Assembly: GCF_022878925.1 (NCBI RefSeq)
Contig: NZ_CP084626.1
Location: 434,001 to 498,000 of the forward strand
Source of the DNA: Caballeronia sp. TF1N1
Lineage (GTDB): Bacteria > Pseudomonadota > Gammaproteobacteria > Burkholderiales > Burkholderiaceae
Direction of reading: 5' to 3'
DNA: 64,000 nucleotides
This document shows, one piece after another, positions 20,380 through 29,498 of this stretch. Below the pieces are notes generated by a model. It did no database searches. It saw only the letters and a program-made list of their open reading frames with translations, and was not told the origin of the DNA. How positions within the stretch are numbered: position 1 is the stretch's first letter; every line of letters begins with the position of its first letter. The translations under genes and the position numbers were made by a program.

Positions 20380-23300
20380 GGAACTCGCGCTGCATGCGCT
20401 TTCATCGATTTGCGCAGCTCGTCGCGAAGCTCGCGCCCGGCCGCAATGCCCGTGGCGGCTTCGGCGGCGTTGAACAGCTTGAGCAGCTGCTCCGGCGCGT
20501 TCGTCGCGCTCTCGATTGCGTCATGAAGAAGCGGCAGGACGATCCTTGGCGATTTAAGCAACGCGGGCGTGGACCCATGCTGACGCCACATGGATGCAAA
20601 GTGTCTAGCGATAGGCGGAAGCATCGCATCGAACGTTAATTGGCCGCCGGACTTTAGAAGCCATGTCAACGCGACGCCCTGACAGCGCGTGGTCATAGCG
20701 GGCTCCCGATTGAAGCCGACCAGCAATCGGAAGGCGGCGCCTAGTCTGTCCACGAAGCCCGCGTTGCGATTGAAGAAAATCGTTTTCGCCATCTGTCCGT
20801 CGATCGCGAAGGCGCTGAGGGCGCGCTGGGCCTCCGCATGAAGATGTCGCCCGTCAGGGCTCCCGCCGAGGTCTTCGGCCCAGCTCTCAGCCAGTGAACG
20901 CGGCGAGCCGCCATTGAGCTCGCGAAGCCACAGCGCGGCTATAAACACGGCTTCAGTGCCCAACGGAGTTGTCCGGTCGAGATCGTCGATCGATCCGGTG
21001 TAGGGCGTCAGAGGACTAGCACCGCTTTTCTTCTGAGCAAGGGAGATCCAATGCGCGCGGCTCAGCCCCATCAACATCGTCGCCAGATCTTCCAAGCGAC
21101 CGCTCTTGACCGCTTCGTTGCAGCGGATGGCCCAATATTGAAAGCTCGCGGCGGCAATCTTGGTGTCCTCAACGCGCGCTCGCAGGGAATTGGTTTCAGC
21201 GCTGGAAACGCCGAGAAGGGAAGCAATTTCAAGCAACATCGCGGCGGCCACGTCGAAGGGGTTGTTGGGCAGCTGCGCGATACTCTTGTCTCGATCCGGA
21301 TTGCTGCATTGCCCGAAGGCAGGCTGAGCAGGGACTTCGGCGAAGCCTGTTCGCAGCTGCGCAAGCATCCAAAAGATGATATGGCCGCCCAGTTTTTTGG
21401 CTGCGAAAAGCGCGAACTCGTCGCTTGGATTGAAGTCATTGCGCAAGGCCTCAAGCCCCGCATGTGCCAGCGCGATCGTCTTACCCCAAGCGCCATTGTT
21501 GAACGCGCAATAAGCGGCGTCGAACCAGGCGCCTCCGGCTGTGGCGCGCAACTCCATTTGATGTGCAAGGTCGCCCGCAGCTTCAAACCAAGCAGAAGCG
21601 CTCTCGTGATCGGCGATGAGGCCGGACGCTATGCCCGCTTTGCGCAACATGTAGGGATCGCGAATGCCATTGTCAATGGCCGAAGTGGGGCGCCACAGGG
21701 ACTTCCGCCAGCATCTAAGCGCATCCGGATATCGCTTGCGGTAAAAAAGCGCATTCCCTTCTTGCGCAGTTAGAACGGGCGACTCCCCGAAACGCGCGAC
21801 CGCGTCGTCAAGACAGGCGATAGCATCGTCGTGGTTGTCCAAGTGCTCGTCATAAATGAGGGCGAGGACCCGAGCTGCGGAAGTTCCAAGCCCAGCGCAG
21901 TCCCACGCGGTGGCGAGCTCGATCATTCTGCGCAATGTCGTCACGGCGAAATCCCAGCGCGGTGTCTCGCGTTCCGCCTCTGCGAGCCACGGTCGATTCA
22001 CAAACAACTGGTTTTGACGGACGAACGGAATGTCGAAGGCCTTGAGCATCCGATTTCGCGCGGGCGGGTCAACCTGTTCCAAAGCCGTTAGCAGTTCATG
22101 CTGAAAGTCAACCGTGTTACATCGCGCCTGCATGAACATAAAGAGGGTGGCGACCAAGTCGTCGCCTTCATGCCCCTCCACTGACAAGTCGACAGGCAGT
22201 CCTCGACGGGCCTCTGCCGGAACCATATCTTCAAGCAGAATCAGCTCTTCGAGCGCCTGAATAAGCGTCGACGCTTGAAGGAAACCTTCGGTTGACGATG
22301 CGATCGAAAAGGACCTTAGCAGCCGGCTGCCGTCGCGCATTGGCCCGGCGGGCAGACGGGCGATCTCTTCTCCCCATTCGAAAGCGATCTCGGCAAGTTG
22401 ACCAACATCTTGCTGTTGCGCAATCCGGAACTGCAGCAACTTTAAAAGGACAAGGCTTCGGCCGCTGAAACGCGGCAGGGCTTTGGTTTTTGTTCCGCGC
22501 GCGATGAGCAACGCGGGCGCGATCCATTCGTAGACAATCTCGCGCGATCTGCCTTCCTCGCTGACAAGTCCCACTAAGCAGTGGGCGAAGCGCGCATCGT
22601 CGGCGCTTTGGAAGGCATGCATGAACATCGGAAGCGCTTGGTCGACGCTGAGCTTGCGCTTGCGTGCAATCGCGTCGAAAAGGCATGCGTGCGCTCGTTC
22701 GATCTTCTCTGGGGGCCACGCAGAAGTCGCTTGTCCGGTTAGGAGCGCTGTCACTTGATAGGAGCCTGCGCCTCGCGGTTCGATCCAACGACCCGCGAGC
22801 CGGTCCAAGGCGTCGCCCGGCGCTGAAAGACCGGCCAGTTCATGGCCAATGGCGAGCACCATGTCGCGGTCGAGGGGAGCCATGGCGAGGCTCATTGCGT
22901 AGAGCAAATCCCGATCTTGATCAGGCAGCGTTCTTGATGCCTCTTGACGCGCGTATTGTTTGGCCTCGGAGATGCTCCTAGGCGGCTTATCCAGTGTCGT
23001 CACAGTCGGCGGCGGCCAACCTTCATCGCGAAGCTCGAGCCCGCGCAAGTGAACCAGTTTGGGATGGCCGCCGCCCGTTTGAGCCAAGATCATCGAAGCC
23101 CAAACGTCACGCAATTTGAAGGGGCATCCAAGGGATGCCGCGAAATCTGCAATCTCCTCCCGTGCCAAGTCAGGCACGTCATGTAAAGCGATTGCCGTGG
23201 TGCGCACTCTCGGATCGACCAACTCCGGATTGACGCCTCGCGCCGTGAGAATAAGCACATGTCCGCGAGCTGAACACTCGCCGATGATTGCGCTCAGGCG

Positions 23301-24476
23301 CGTCCAGAGGCCTTGCTCCATGCCGCTCGCGACGGGAAGGTCGTCGAGAACGACGACTTTGGGCGTGTCGGTGGCCCGCAGTTGCACTAGCAGCCGCTCC
23401 AATGTCGTCGACAGAGAGGCGCGATCGAGCGCTGACAGGTCCAACCAAAAATCGGCTTGGTCCAGCGTTCGGCAAACAAGGTTGGCAAGGGTGGTTTTGC
23501 CTCGACCCTCAGACCCGACGATCAAAGCAGCGCTGCCGTTACGCAGCGACTCCGCAATGGCTCCGACGAGCGGCATCCTCGGCAACGTGAAGGCTGGCAG
23601 CGGCGGCGGCCCGATTCCGAGGGGTGCAGGCTCAAACGCCATGACGCCGCCAGCGAGCGACTGGCTACTTGGCGAATACAAGGCATTGCCCAACTTCGCG
23701 AGCACGGCGTTCGTCATTGGCACATTGAGGCTTGTCTTAGCCTCGAAGGCCAATTGCCTGTCTTCAACGGTCAAGCTGCGCAAATGCGGATGGGGTCTAG
23801 CCGCCCTTTCGCGACAGAAAGCGAGCAGGCCGTCAACCGCCGCCACTGACGCAATGGCGGAAATTTCCAGAGTGGCTCCCAGCTGAATGGCGAGTCGCTC
23901 GACGCTCAGTCGAACTGCTTCGGTGTCGGGTTCGTCAGTGATCCAATAAATGCAAGCGAATAACTGGCTACGCAACTCGGCGGCGCTTGCCGTGGCGAGA
24001 AAATGATTGAGCGCGGACGTTTCGAAACTCTGATTGAAGAAGCGACCCACGGCGAGCGCCGCGTCGTCGTCGCCGGTAGCGGCTCGCCGCCAGGCTTCAA
24101 TGCCTTTCTCATCGCCGAATGGCCTCGACCTCTCGAAGCAGATGCTGCCGCGCGTGAGAAACCGCATCGTCAACGTTGACCGGTCAGGATTTCGCTCGCG
24201 CAACAACCAAAAATTTTCGATCGCCTCGCGGACATCCGAAGAGCCCAATGAAATATCCTTTGCTGAGCTCTTTACCTGCGTGGCTTCCGCGCTTCGCTCA
24301 TCGACGAGGTCGAAGTCTTCGGCGCATTCAAGAAACAAGGTTTGGCCTTCGGTTAGCCGCATCCATGCTTCGACCGATCGCCAGATTTGGTAATCGTAGC
24401 CGCGCAGGGAGGCAATCGCTTGGCGCGCGGGGTCGCCCGTCAAAGGAGTATGCGACGATGGGCTCTGAGAGCTCAC
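20373..24476 (-). CDS. DUF4297-like nuclease fused to STAND-type NTPase, candidate antiphage sensor
   Basis: 1367-residue protein. The N terminus (about 20-220) reads RGYDYQIW...FLECAEDFDLV...ATQVKSSAKD, the GY-YQ / E..D / QVK pattern of DUF4297-type PD-(D/E)xK nucleases. A NTPase follows: Walker A GSEGRGKT at 321-328, Walker B KVVVLDDL near 373-380, and a sensor-like VLILTARG. The last 750 residues are helical repeats of TPR-like appearance. Nuclease-STAND-repeat order matches Avs/NLR-like antiphage proteins, where the repeats sense a phage protein and oligomerisation activates the effector. The GTG start is preceded 9 nt upstream by AAAGGA. It is the first gene of a coupled cassette with the TerY-P triad. 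Confidence 0.85.
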   Translation of the reverse strand: MSSQSPSSHTPLTGDPARQAIASLRGYDYQIWRSVEAWMRLTEGQTLFLECAEDFDLVDERSAEATQVKSSAKDISLGSSDVREAIENFWLLRERNPDRSTLTMRFLTRGSICFERSRPFGDEKGIEAWRRAATGDDDAALAVGRFFNQSFETSALNHFLATASAAELRSQLFACIYWITDEPDTEAVRLSVERLAIQLGATLEISAIASVAAVDGLLAFCRERAARPHPHLRSLTVEDRQLAFEAKTSLNVPMTNAVLAKLGNALYSPSSQSLAGGVMAFEPAPLGIGPPPLPAFTLPRMPLVGAIAESLRNGSAALIVGSEGRGKTTLANLVCRTLDQADFWLDLSALDRASLSTTLERLLVQLRATDTPKVVVLDDLPVASGMEQGLWTRLSAIIGECSARGHVLILTARGVNPELVDPRVRTTAIALHDVPDLAREEIADFAASLGCPFKLRDVWASMILAQTGGGHPKLVHLRGLELRDEGWPPPTVTTLDKPPRSISEAKQYARQEASRTLPDQDRDLLYAMSLAMAPLDRDMVLAIGHELAGLSAPGDALDRLAGRWIEPRGAGSYQVTALLTGQATSAWPPEKIERAHACLFDAIARKRKLSVDQALPMFMHAFQSADDARFAHCLVGLVSEEGRSREIVYEWIAPALLIARGTKTKALPRFSGRSLVLLKLLQFRIAQQQDVGQLAEIAFEWGEEIARLPAGPMRDGSRLLRSFSIASSTEGFLQASTLIQALEELILLEDMVPAEARRGLPVDLSVEGHEGDDLVATLFMFMQARCNTVDFQHELLTALEQVDPPARNRMLKAFDIPFVRQNQLFVNRPWLAEAERETPRWDFAVTTLRRMIELATAWDCAGLGTSAARVLALIYDEHLDNHDDAIACLDDAVARFGESPVLTAQEGNALFYRKRYPDALRCWRKSLWRPTSAIDNGIRDPYMLRKAGIASGLIADHESASAWFEAAGDLAHQMELRATAGGAWFDAAYCAFNNGAWGKTIALAHAGLEALRNDFNPSDEFALFAAKKLGGHIIFWMLAQLRTGFAEVPAQPAFGQCSNPDRDKSIAQLPNNPFDVAAAMLLEIASLLGVSSAETNSLRARVEDTKIAAASFQYWAIRCNEAVKSGRLEDLATMLMGLSRAHWISLAQKKSGASPLTPYTGSIDDLDRTTPLGTEAVFIAALWLRELNGGSPRSLAESWAEDLGGSPDGRHLHAEAQRALSAFAIDGQMAKTIFFNRNAGFVDRLGAAFRLLVGFNREPAMTTRCQGVALTWLLKSGGQLTFDAMLPPIARHFASMWRQHGSTPALLKSPRIVLPLLHDAIESATNAPEQLLKLFNAAEAATGIAAGRELRDELRKSMKAHAARVPW

Positions 24477-24741
24477 AGACCAGAATCCTTTGCCATGAGA
24501 CTATTCGTGCTTTGCTGAATGCAGAGCGCCCGTTCTTTGACGCGCGCCGCGCGAAATGCTCTGAGCCAAGTCGTTGCCTCACATGTAATTGCAATTTCCA
24601 GCCTAGAAGCTTCGCTTGTCGACCAGCCGGGATCGAGACTCCGCACAAGTAAGGGGGCGATGATCATTGAAACCGGTTGATTCTACGCGGAGCTCGCAAG
24701 ACTGCATATTGGTGCGAGTGAGTGCCGCAATTGAAGCGCAT

Positions 24742-25086
24742 TCAGCCTGCGCGCGATGTCAGAAGGTCTAGCGCTTCCCTGAGCAGCCCCACCGAGGCAT
24801 TCACGTTCGGCGCAAGCTCTTCTGCGCGCTCCGACATCGAAAGATACGCAGAGTGCACCGCCGCCGAGTGCCGAGCCAAGGCGACGAGGTGCGGCCCGCT
24901 GGGCCCTCGGGTCCCTGAAAGCCAGTCTTGGACCGTGCGCTCGCTCGCCCCTGTCCATCGCGACAACTTCTTCGCCGCGTGGCGCGAATCGCGCAGCTCC
25001 GAGGCCAGCGCCAGAGCGATGAGGGCGGGATATTGCGCGCTGATTTCGCTCGCGCCGCGCAAGTTCTTGCGGGGTTTCGGCAACAT
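24742..25086 (-). CDS. Small helix-turn-helix protein
   Basis: 114-residue protein whose middle, WTGASERTVQDWLSGTRGPS, reads as a helix-turn-helix with a recognition helix (TVQDWLSG). The start at 25086 has a GGAGG site 8 nt upstream; the longer frame is unsupported. It is divergent from the serine recombinase operon across 119 bp, so it is a good candidate for a regulator of that operon. The STAND gene follows it on the same strand after 265 bp. Confidence 0.75.
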   Translation of the reverse strand: MLPKPRKNLRGASEISAQYPALIALALASELRDSRHAAKKLSRWTGASERTVQDWLSGTRGPSGPHLVALARHSAAVHSAYLSMSERAEELAPNVNASVGLLREALDLLTSRAG

Positions 25087-25205
25087 TTTTCGGGCCTCCA
25101 CAACTAAGATCGTCAAACGCAAAGCTTGAAAGAGGAGCGGGGCCGCTCGCCGACGAAAGGCGCGCCGAGCTCGCGCTCGACGCAACGCCGTCCGCCGGAG
25201 GGCTC

Positions 25206-26777
25206 GTGGCAAGATCGACGCGCGCAATCGAAAGCCAAACCGCGAGCCGCGAAGGGCGGGCGGCGGCGTATGTGCGCATGTCGACCGACTTGCAGCAATA
25301 CTCGACGCATAACCAACTCGACGTCATTCGCGCGTTCGCCGAGACGCGCGGACTTCAAATCGTTCGCGTGTATGCCGACGAGGGGAAAAGCGGGCTCCTT
25401 CTCGACGGCCGCGATTCACTGCAACAATTGCTGAGGGACGTCGAGTCGGGGAAAGCCGATTACTCGGCCGTCCTCGTCTACGACGTCAGCCGCTGGGGCC
25501 GGTTCCAAGATCCGGACGAGAGCGCGATTTGCGAAATCCGATGCAAGAAAGCGGGCGTCAAGGTGCTCTACTGCGCCGAGCAATTCGAGAACGACGGCAC
25601 GCCGGTGTCGAGCATCATCAAGGCCGTCAAAAGAAGCATGGCGGGCGAATACAGCCGCGAGCTCAGCGTCAAAGTGCACGCCGGCCAATCGCGCCAAATA
25701 CGGATGGGTCGACGCCAGGGCGGCCCGGCCGGCTACGGCTTGCGTCGAACATTAATTGACGAATCCGGCGCTGTCAAAGGCGAGTTATCCCGCGGCGATC
25801 GCAAGTCGTTGCAAAGCCAACGCGTGATCCTGACGTTGGGCCCCGCCGAGGAGGTGGAGATGGTGCGAGGCATCTACCGCGCCTTCGTCGACGAGGGGAG
25901 AAGCGAGGCGGAGATCGCAGGACAGCTCAACGAGCGCGGCGTCGCGACCGACCTTGGGCGCCCGTGGACGCGGGGAACCGTCCATCAGATTTTGGTGAAC
26001 GACAAATACGCCGGCGACAACGTGTGGAACCGCGTGTCGTTCAAACTCAAACAGCAGCGAGTGAGCAACCCGCCCGCCGCGTGGGTGCGCAAGGAAGGCG
26101 CGTTCGCCGCGATTGTTGATCGAATCACCTTCGCGGCGGCTCGGCAAATCATCTTGGCGCGGTCCTGCCGTATGACGGACAACGACATGCTGAACGCGCT
26201 TCGCGGGGTGCTTTCGCGGCGCGGGTATCTTTCCGGGATCGTCATCGACGAGGCGTCCGGCTGCCCGTCAAGCAGCGCCTACGCGAGCCGCTTTGGAAGC
26301 TTGTTGCGAACTTACAGCCTGATCGGCTACTCGCCGCTGCGCAATTACCAATACGTGGAGATCAACCGGGCGCTGCGCGCGCTGCATCCGGAGATCGTCT
26401 CGCAAGCCGAGGCGGCCATGCGCGGGGTCGGCGCGCGAGTCGAGCGCGACGCCGCGACGGGACTGTTGCTGGTCAACGAAGAGCTCAAAGTCTCGCTCGC
26501 GCTGTCTCGATGCCAGCGCACGCCAAGCGGCCACAATCGTTGGGTGGTCCGTTTCGACAACGCCTTGAGCCCCGACATCACGGTCGCCGTGCGCATGGAG
26601 CCGGACGCGAAGTCGATCCGCGACTACTACTTGTTGCCGGCGATCGACGCCTCCACAAGCTTGGTGCGGCTCGGCGACCACAATCACTTTGCCATCGAAG
26701 CCTACCGTTGCGACGACCTTGGGGGCCTGTCTCGCCTCGCGCGCCGCACGGCCCTCAGGAGGATTCGCTATGAATGA
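25206..26777 (+). CDS. Large serine recombinase without zinc ribbon
   Basis: 523-residue recombinase. The resolvase catalytic domain is at the N terminus with the nucleophile in AYVRMSTDLQ (Ser26) and the arginine block DVSRWGRF near residue 95. A recombinase domain (GGPAGYGLRR and the LNERGVATDLGRPWTRGTVHQIL segment, with KYAGDNVWN) follows. The usual C-terminal Cys4 zinc ribbon and coiled coil are not seen; instead there is a unique 200-residue tail. The GTG start has GGAGGG just upstream. It overlaps the next ParB-like gene by 8 nt, so the recombinase and the two ParB-type proteins are made together. Confidence 0.9.
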   Translation: MARSTRAIESQTASREGRAAAYVRMSTDLQQYSTHNQLDVIRAFAETRGLQIVRVYADEGKSGLLLDGRDSLQQLLRDVESGKADYSAVLVYDVSRWGRFQDPDESAICEIRCKKAGVKVLYCAEQFENDGTPVSSIIKAVKRSMAGEYSRELSVKVHAGQSRQIRMGRRQGGPAGYGLRRTLIDESGAVKGELSRGDRKSLQSQRVILTLGPAEEVEMVRGIYRAFVDEGRSEAEIAGQLNERGVATDLGRPWTRGTVHQILVNDKYAGDNVWNRVSFKLKQQRVSNPPAAWVRKEGAFAAIVDRITFAAARQIILARSCRMTDNDMLNALRGVLSRRGYLSGIVIDEASGCPSSSAYASRFGSLLRTYSLIGYSPLRNYQYVEINRALRALHPEIVSQAEAAMRGVGARVERDAATGLLLVNEELKVSLALSRCQRTPSGHNRWVVRFDNALSPDITVAVRMEPDAKSIRDYYLLPAIDASTSLVRLGDHNHFAIEAYRCDDLGGLSRLARRTALRRIRYE

Positions 26778-27684
26778 CCGAGCAAACCGCGTAGTGGCGG
26801 GCCTGTCGCGCGACGAAGAGATCACCTTGATTCCCGTCGAGCGGCTGCGAGTGCTGAATCCTCGAACCCGCAACCCCTATTTTTTCTCGCAGCTCGTCGA
26901 GAGCATTGCCTCGGTCGGCCTCAAGCGACCCATCACGGTCGCCCGCGGCGGGCACGACGCCGACGGCGAGTGGCACGAAGTCTTGTGCGGGCAAGGGCGG
27001 CTCGAGGCGCTCAAAGCGCTCGGCGAAACGGCCATTCCCTGCTGCGTCGTCGAGGCCAGCCAAGTCGATCGGTATCTGATCACGCTGGCCGAGAACATCG
27101 CTCGTCGCCGGCATTCGACCGAGGAGCTGCTCAGCGGGCTGCGCGCTCTGCGAGACAAGGGCTACTCGACCACGGAGATCGCCAAGAAGACCAACCTCGA
27201 CGACGCTTACATCAACGGCATCTTGCAACTGCTGGACAAAGGCGAGCAGCGGTTGATCCAAGCGGTCGAAATGCGCGTCATGCCGCTGTGGCTCGCCATA
27301 GAAGTCGCTCGCGCCTCCGGCGAGGAGACCCAGGCGGCGATGGTCGCCGCCTACGAAAACAAGACGCTGACCGGCGAACAGCTGCTGCGCGTGAGGCGGA
27401 TTCTCACCAAGCGCGAGGCGGTGGGAAAGAAGCTGCATGGCCGATCCCAGACGCGCGACAAGCCGACGCCGCAAAACCTCTTGCGCACTTACAAGAACGA
27501 GGTGACCCGTCAGCGATACATCGTGCGCAACGCCAACTTGCAGGGCGAGCGGCTGCTCATCATCACATCCGCTTTGAGAAAGTGCTTGGAGGACGAACAC
27601 TTTAGAACGCTCCTGCGCGCAGAGGGCGTCAACGATGTTCCAGAGGCCGTCGCCTCGCGCATTCCAATGGAGTTGATGCCATGA
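26770..27684 (+). CDS. ParB-like DNA-binding protein 1
   Basis: 304-residue protein with a ParB N-terminal nuclease/CTPase-like domain: IPVERLRVLNPRTRN, then SIASVGLKRPITV, and VLCGQGRLEALKALGE, where ENIARRRHSTEELLSG matches the family's ENi-R motif. A KorB-type HTH (YSTTEIAKKTNLDDAYINGIL) follows. AGGAGG lies 8 nt before the ATG at 26770. The gene is translationally coupled on both sides (8-nt overlap with the recombinase, ATGA with the next gene). No ParA is present, so ordinary plasmid partition is unlikely. Confidence 0.88.
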   Translation: MNDRANRVVAGLSRDEEITLIPVERLRVLNPRTRNPYFFSQLVESIASVGLKRPITVARGGHDADGEWHEVLCGQGRLEALKALGETAIPCCVVEASQVDRYLITLAENIARRRHSTEELLSGLRALRDKGYSTTEIAKKTNLDDAYINGILQLLDKGEQRLIQAVEMRVMPLWLAIEVARASGEETQAAMVAAYENKTLTGEQLLRVRRILTKREAVGKKLHGRSQTRDKPTPQNLLRTYKNEVTRQRYIVRNANLQGERLLIITSALRKCLEDEHFRTLLRAEGVNDVPEAVASRIPMELMP

Positions 27685-28580
27685 GCAACGTGAAGCATGG
27701 GTTTGAGAAGAAGGTGGTCGAGATTCCGATAGAAAAGATCTTGTCCGGCGCGAAGCTCGCCCGCCACGCGCTCAACAGCACCAAGTTCCGAACGATTGTC
27801 GGGTCCGTGGCCGAGCTTGGGGTCATCGAGCCCCTGGCGGTGTTCCCCTCGTCTCGCAGCCCCGGCAACTTCGACCTTTTGGACGGGCGCCTCCGCTTGG
27901 AGGCGTTGAAGCAACTCGGGCGCGCCACGGCGCCCTGCATGGTCTCGACTGACGACGAGGGCTTCACGTTCAACCGCCACATCACTCGCTTGTCGGCGGT
28001 TCAAGAGCACCGGATGATCCGCGCGGCGCTTGCCAAGGGGGCCTCGGAGCGGCGAATCGCCGAGGCGCTTCGAATGGACGTGAGCAAAATCCGAGAGCGC
28101 GCCTCCTTGCTGGACGGAATCGCGCCCGAGGCTGCCTCGCTTTTAAAGAACCAACAGGTGATCCCGAAAATATTCACCCTTCTCAAAAAGATGAAGCCGT
28201 TCCGGCAGATCGAGGCGGCTGAAATGATGCTGGCGGCAAACAAGTTCACGTCGACTTACGCGGAGATGATATTGGCCACCACGCGGGCCGATGGGCTCGT
28301 GGACGGCGCCAAGCCGAAGAAAAAAGGCGCGATATCCGCGGAAGACCTCGCCAAGCTGGAAGCGGAAATGGAGCGGCTGCGCCAAGACTGCCATGTGGTG
28401 GAGGAGGAGATTGGCGACACCATGATTTCTTTGGTTGTCGCAAAAAGCTTTGTGGCCCGCTTGCTGCGAAACGAAACGATTCACGCGCACTTGCAGCGGC
28501 ATCACTCGGAGTCGCTGCTGAGCCTTGTCACCACCTTGGAGGCCATCGCGGCGGACAATCGAGCGGGCGAGAGCGAGTGA
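27681..28580 (+). CDS. ParB-like DNA-binding protein 2, RepB C-terminal type
   Basis: 299-residue second ParB-type protein: VVEIPIEKILSG, SVAELGVIEPLAV, DLLDGRLRLEALKQLG, then RLSAVQEHRMIRAALAKGASERRIAEALRMDVSKIRER (an HTH), and a C-terminal region of the plasmid-partition RepB type. It overlaps the previous gene by ATGA. It has diverged strongly from its neighbour, so the two are likely partners in a heteromeric complex rather than a recent duplication. Together with the serine recombinase they form a fixed trio whose role is unknown to me. Confidence 0.85.
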   Translation: MSNVKHGFEKKVVEIPIEKILSGAKLARHALNSTKFRTIVGSVAELGVIEPLAVFPSSRSPGNFDLLDGRLRLEALKQLGRATAPCMVSTDDEGFTFNRHITRLSAVQEHRMIRAALAKGASERRIAEALRMDVSKIRERASLLDGIAPEAASLLKNQQVIPKIFTLLKKMKPFRQIEAAEMMLAANKFTSTYAEMILATTRADGLVDGAKPKKKGAISAEDLAKLEAEMERLRQDCHVVEEEIGDTMISLVVAKSFVARLLRNETIHAHLQRHHSESLLSLVTTLEAIAADNRAGESE

Positions 28581-28777
28581 GCCGAGGCCCCACGCCCGAG
28601 CTGGATCGAGGAATTTCCGGCTTCGCCAGCCGCAATTGTCATGTGAAGGATTGGATCGCTTGCACGACAATGCCGCTCCGGCTGCCGCCGTCGGCGGTTG
28701 CGTCGCGCAAGGGACCAAGCTGTCGTGCTCAAATTGTCCGCTGGCCGCAGGGGAGAGCGATGTGGCGCCGCCTTTAG
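28577..28777 (+). CDS. Possible short coupled ORF after the RepB-like gene
   Basis: 66-residue frame starting with a GTG that overlaps the RepB-like stop (GTGA). It has no domain and contains two lone cysteines. Another frame through the same bases is Cys-rich (SCSNCPLA). Nothing decides between them, and 28,581-28,825 may simply be non-coding. Confidence 0.2.
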   Translation: MSRGPTPELDRGISGFASRNCHVKDWIACTTMPLRLPPSAVASRKGPSCRAQIVRWPQGRAMWRRL

Positions 28778-28825
28778 CATGTCTGGCCGCGCAGAAATGC
28801 GCGTCCTCGCGGGCTTGCAGCCCTT

Positions 28826-29299
28826 CTACGCTTGACGGCGCAGCGAGAACAGTTCGGCAAGCGTAAGTCCAGAACCAAGCCGTCGCTCTATTCGCTCGAA
28901 CGCCCGAGCCACGACGTCGAGTCGCGTCTCGCGCAACTGGCGATCATGCTCGTTTATCACGGTTGTCGCGCAGGCGAATTTCTCCGCGTCCAATCCCCAG
29001 CCACTAAGATTGCCTGCCGCTAGCACGCCGGAAAGCGCGTCTTCGGCGGCGAGAAGCGCCTCCTCTTCGATCTCGCCATGGCCGGCTGCGGCGATGAGGC
29101 CCGTCAGGGCGACGGCCTGCGCCAGGCATCGCAACGTGGCCGCGTCGCCTTGGCCGGCGCGCGCGACTTCCAAGGCCATCCTGACTTGAACAGCGATTTG
29201 CGCGACCGAGTCGCGGTCGAGCGGAAGGTAGAGAACCTTTTTGTGTCTCGCCGCCTTCGCGACGCTGCGGATGGGCTTGCGCGATTTCGATTTGGGCAT
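28826..29299 (-). CDS. RHKK-LPLD family protein, copy 1 (function unknown)
   Basis: 157-residue soluble helical protein beginning MPKSKSRKPIRSVAKAARHK and continuing KVLYLPLDRDS. The same pattern, A-RHKK-x-L-LPLD near the N terminus, then an Ala-rich helical body and a conserved INEHDRQLRETR / LDEHCRQLRQVR block, occurs at 48871-49467. They are therefore diverged paralogues within the one island. The basic N terminus could bind DNA or RNA. The start at 29299 agrees with the paralogue's. The gene is divergent from the histidine kinase. Confidence 0.7.
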   Translation of the reverse strand: MPKSKSRKPIRSVAKAARHKKVLYLPLDRDSVAQIAVQVRMALEVARAGQGDAATLRCLAQAVALTGLIAAAGHGEIEEEALLAAEDALSGVLAAGNLSGWGLDAEKFACATTVINEHDRQLRETRLDVVARAFERIERRLGSGLTLAELFSLRRQA

Positions 29300-29498
29300 G
29301 ACGGTTACGGTGTTTGCGGCTATCGGCGCGAGCCGCAATGCGTTTTGGGCTGGCGGCGACGTCGCGACAAAAAGTCGACGTCGCGCCGGTTCTCTTGGAC
29401 AGCTTTCGCGCCGACCAAAGTCGCGGTAGCATCGCGGCTGAGCGCAAGCGGCGAGCCAGCCAAGGCCCAGCCCCACGCGCAATCTCGCGAATCTTCCA

